A model generated the notes under the pieces. That model saw nothing but the letters and a program-made list of their open reading frames with translations. It did no database searches and was not told where the DNA came from. A DNA stretch of 30,575 bases, from positions 1-30,575 of the forward strand of contig JAPOZF010000205.1 of assembly GCA_026706165.1 (NCBI GenBank), given 5' to 3'. Both the position numbers and the translations under genes were made by a program. Origin of the DNA: Gemmatimonadota bacterium (GTDB lineage Bacteria > Latescibacterota > UBA2968 > UBA8231). Positions 29,839 to 30,575 of this stretch are shown piece by piece. The number at the start of each line of letters is the position of its first letter. Position 1 is the stretch's first letter.

Positions 29839-30135
29839 ATGACTGCAACCCTCGTTGGATATGCGCGCTGTTCCACCGACGGGCCGGCTCTGGCCGGGCA
29901 GTGTCAGGCGCTCCTAGAAGTGGGCGTCGCCAACGAACCCATCTGCATCCACTTCCATACCGACCAAGGTCTCACCGGTATGGCCCGCGGCCGGCTCGGC
30001 CTCGATCAAGTTCTCGGCACCGTGCGCTCAGGCGACACGCTCGTCGTGATGAGACTCGACCAGCTGGCAAGGTCCGTCCCGGACGCTCCAGGATCCCGGC
30101 GATCCGGCGGAAACGATGTTCTTCAATCTTGACTC
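29839..30135 (+). pseudogene. Serine recombinase (resolvase/invertase) relic
   Basis: From ATG 29839 the frame reads TATLVGYARCSTDG with the catalytic Ser at position 12, then QALLEVGVA, LTGMARGRLGLDQVL, GDTLVVMRLDQLARSVPDA, the N-terminal catalytic domain of a small serine recombinase. The first Arg of the DRLxR motif is Gln here (LDQLARS). After this the frame runs into a short unrelated end. DPAETMFFNLD appears in the next frame at 30101-30133, a block that in intact resolvases lies about 30 residues further on. An internal deletion with frameshift has therefore occurred, and the DNA-binding C-terminus is missing. Confidence 0.75.
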
Positions 30136-30198
30136 CGACAACTCGTTCATTATATCTGGAGTTCAATGTAACTGGGGTTCACTGGAAGGGAATAATGC

Positions 30199-30564
30199 AT
30201 GTCTGAAAAGAACTGGGCAGAGGCACTGATTGATTTTCTTGATGATGGCGACAAAGATCGATCGTCTATACAGAAGTTTCTTGCTGCATTTTCCGGTAGC
30301 TCACTTGTGCATGTATCAATGATAATGGCTGCTTCTTTGCTAATTCGATACCCGCTAACCATTAGCGTATATTTTTCTCTATTGATTTATACAGTAGCCG
30401 TTTCTCTTGTTGTGAGTGTGATAGTGGCGACTGGAGTCAATGGCAGGCTAGTTCGTCGATTCTGGTACGGTGTAAGTCTTCCTATGGCTTGTTATTTTTT
30501 AGCAGTGAGTCTTCTTTATTTCTATGGTCAATTCCAAAATATCATTGAAGTATTCAGAGAATGA
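30199..30564 (+). CDS. AT-rich orphan membrane protein
   Basis: The product has 121 residues from ATG 30199, with GAAGGGA about 9 bases upstream. The N-terminus (SEKNWAEALIDFLDDGDKDR) is acidic. Three or four hydrophobic segments follow: VHVSMIMAASLLIRYPLTIS, VYFSLLIYTVAVSLVVSVIV and LPMACYFLAVSLLYFY. I do not recognise a family. Base composition is far more AT-rich than the rest of the window, with many A- and T-ending codons, which points to recent acquisition from a different genome. The composition shift begins at about 30135, right at the end of the recombinase relic. Small membrane proteins of this kind occur as immunity proteins, toxins or defence effectors, but nothing here decides this. 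Confidence 0.6.
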   Translation: MSEKNWAEALIDFLDDGDKDRSSIQKFLAAFSGSSLVHVSMIMAASLLIRYPLTISVYFSLLIYTVAVSLVVSVIVATGVNGRLVRRFWYGVSLPMACYFLAVSLLYFYGQFQNIIEVFRE

Positions 30565-30575
30565 TTCGCTTGCCC

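Noticed and set aside
29796..30206. A 136-codon frame over the recombinase relic
   Set aside because: It is out of frame with the recognisable recombinase motifs and has an Arg/Pro/His-rich composition.
1..30575. CRISPR arrays, tRNA or rRNA genes, insertion-sequence ends
   Set aside because: I saw no regularly spaced repeats, no cloverleaf-like or rRNA-like sequence, and no paired terminal repeats with a transposase.

Overview
The window is a GC-rich stretch with long, tightly overlapping genes. It reads as part of a conjugative element (integrative element or plasmid) of a proteobacterium. An alphaproteobacterium is my best guess, from the general character of the genes and the high GC; this is inference, since the window holds no rRNA or tRNA. 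I found no relaxase, replication or integrase gene, and the left end cuts into a gene.

Region 1 (1-14834, all + strand) is a type I (Dot/Icm, IncI Tra-like) type IV secretion and conjugation operon. In order it holds: the DotB ATPase (5' truncated), IcmT, a TcpQ/secretin-N-like exported protein, a coiled-coil membrane protein, a 43-residue membrane microprotein, a DsbC/DsbG-like exported protein with a CPPS site, a small membrane protein, DotI/IcmL, DotH/IcmK, DotG/IcmE, an IcmC-like membrane protein, a duplicated IcmD-like membrane protein, the IcmB/DotO ATPase, three small or exported proteins at the TraV-TraW/IcmX-TraX positions, and DotA/TraY. Many neighbours share start and stop bases (ATGA, GTGA or TAATG), so the block is probably translationally coupled.

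Region 2 (14837-18374, + strand) continues with a VirD4/TraG-type coupling protein instead of the DotL type expected with Dot/Icm machines. It is followed by a membrane-anchored Mrr-like nuclease and two proteins I do not recognise.

Region 3 (18420-21262) is accessory. It holds a small helix-turn-helix protein on the - strand, a protein of three tandem cold-shock domains, two hypothetical proteins typical of conjugative elements, a relic of a second VirD4/TraG gene, and a possible 28-residue protein with two CxxC pairs.

Region 4 (21323-28442, - strand) is a complete Wadjet-type (JetABCD) SMC-like plasmid-defence operon. A fifth gene is appended: an IHF/HU-family DNA-bending protein whose ATG overlaps the jetD stop codon.

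Region 5 (28443-30575) holds a perfect AT-rich palindrome in front of jetA, followed by a broken start of a kfrA gene. About 390 bp further on, the same 96-bp unit recurs in front of an intact KfrA-type regulator gene. This suggests that a KfrA-type regulator controls the defence operon through a duplicated copy of its own operator. The window ends with a serine-recombinase relic and an AT-rich orphan gene for a membrane protein that looks recently acquired.

Taken together, the element builds a conjugation channel and carries a system that destroys competing circular plasmids. The most notable observations are the five-gene jetABCD-IHF operon and the duplicated KfrA-type operator in front of it.
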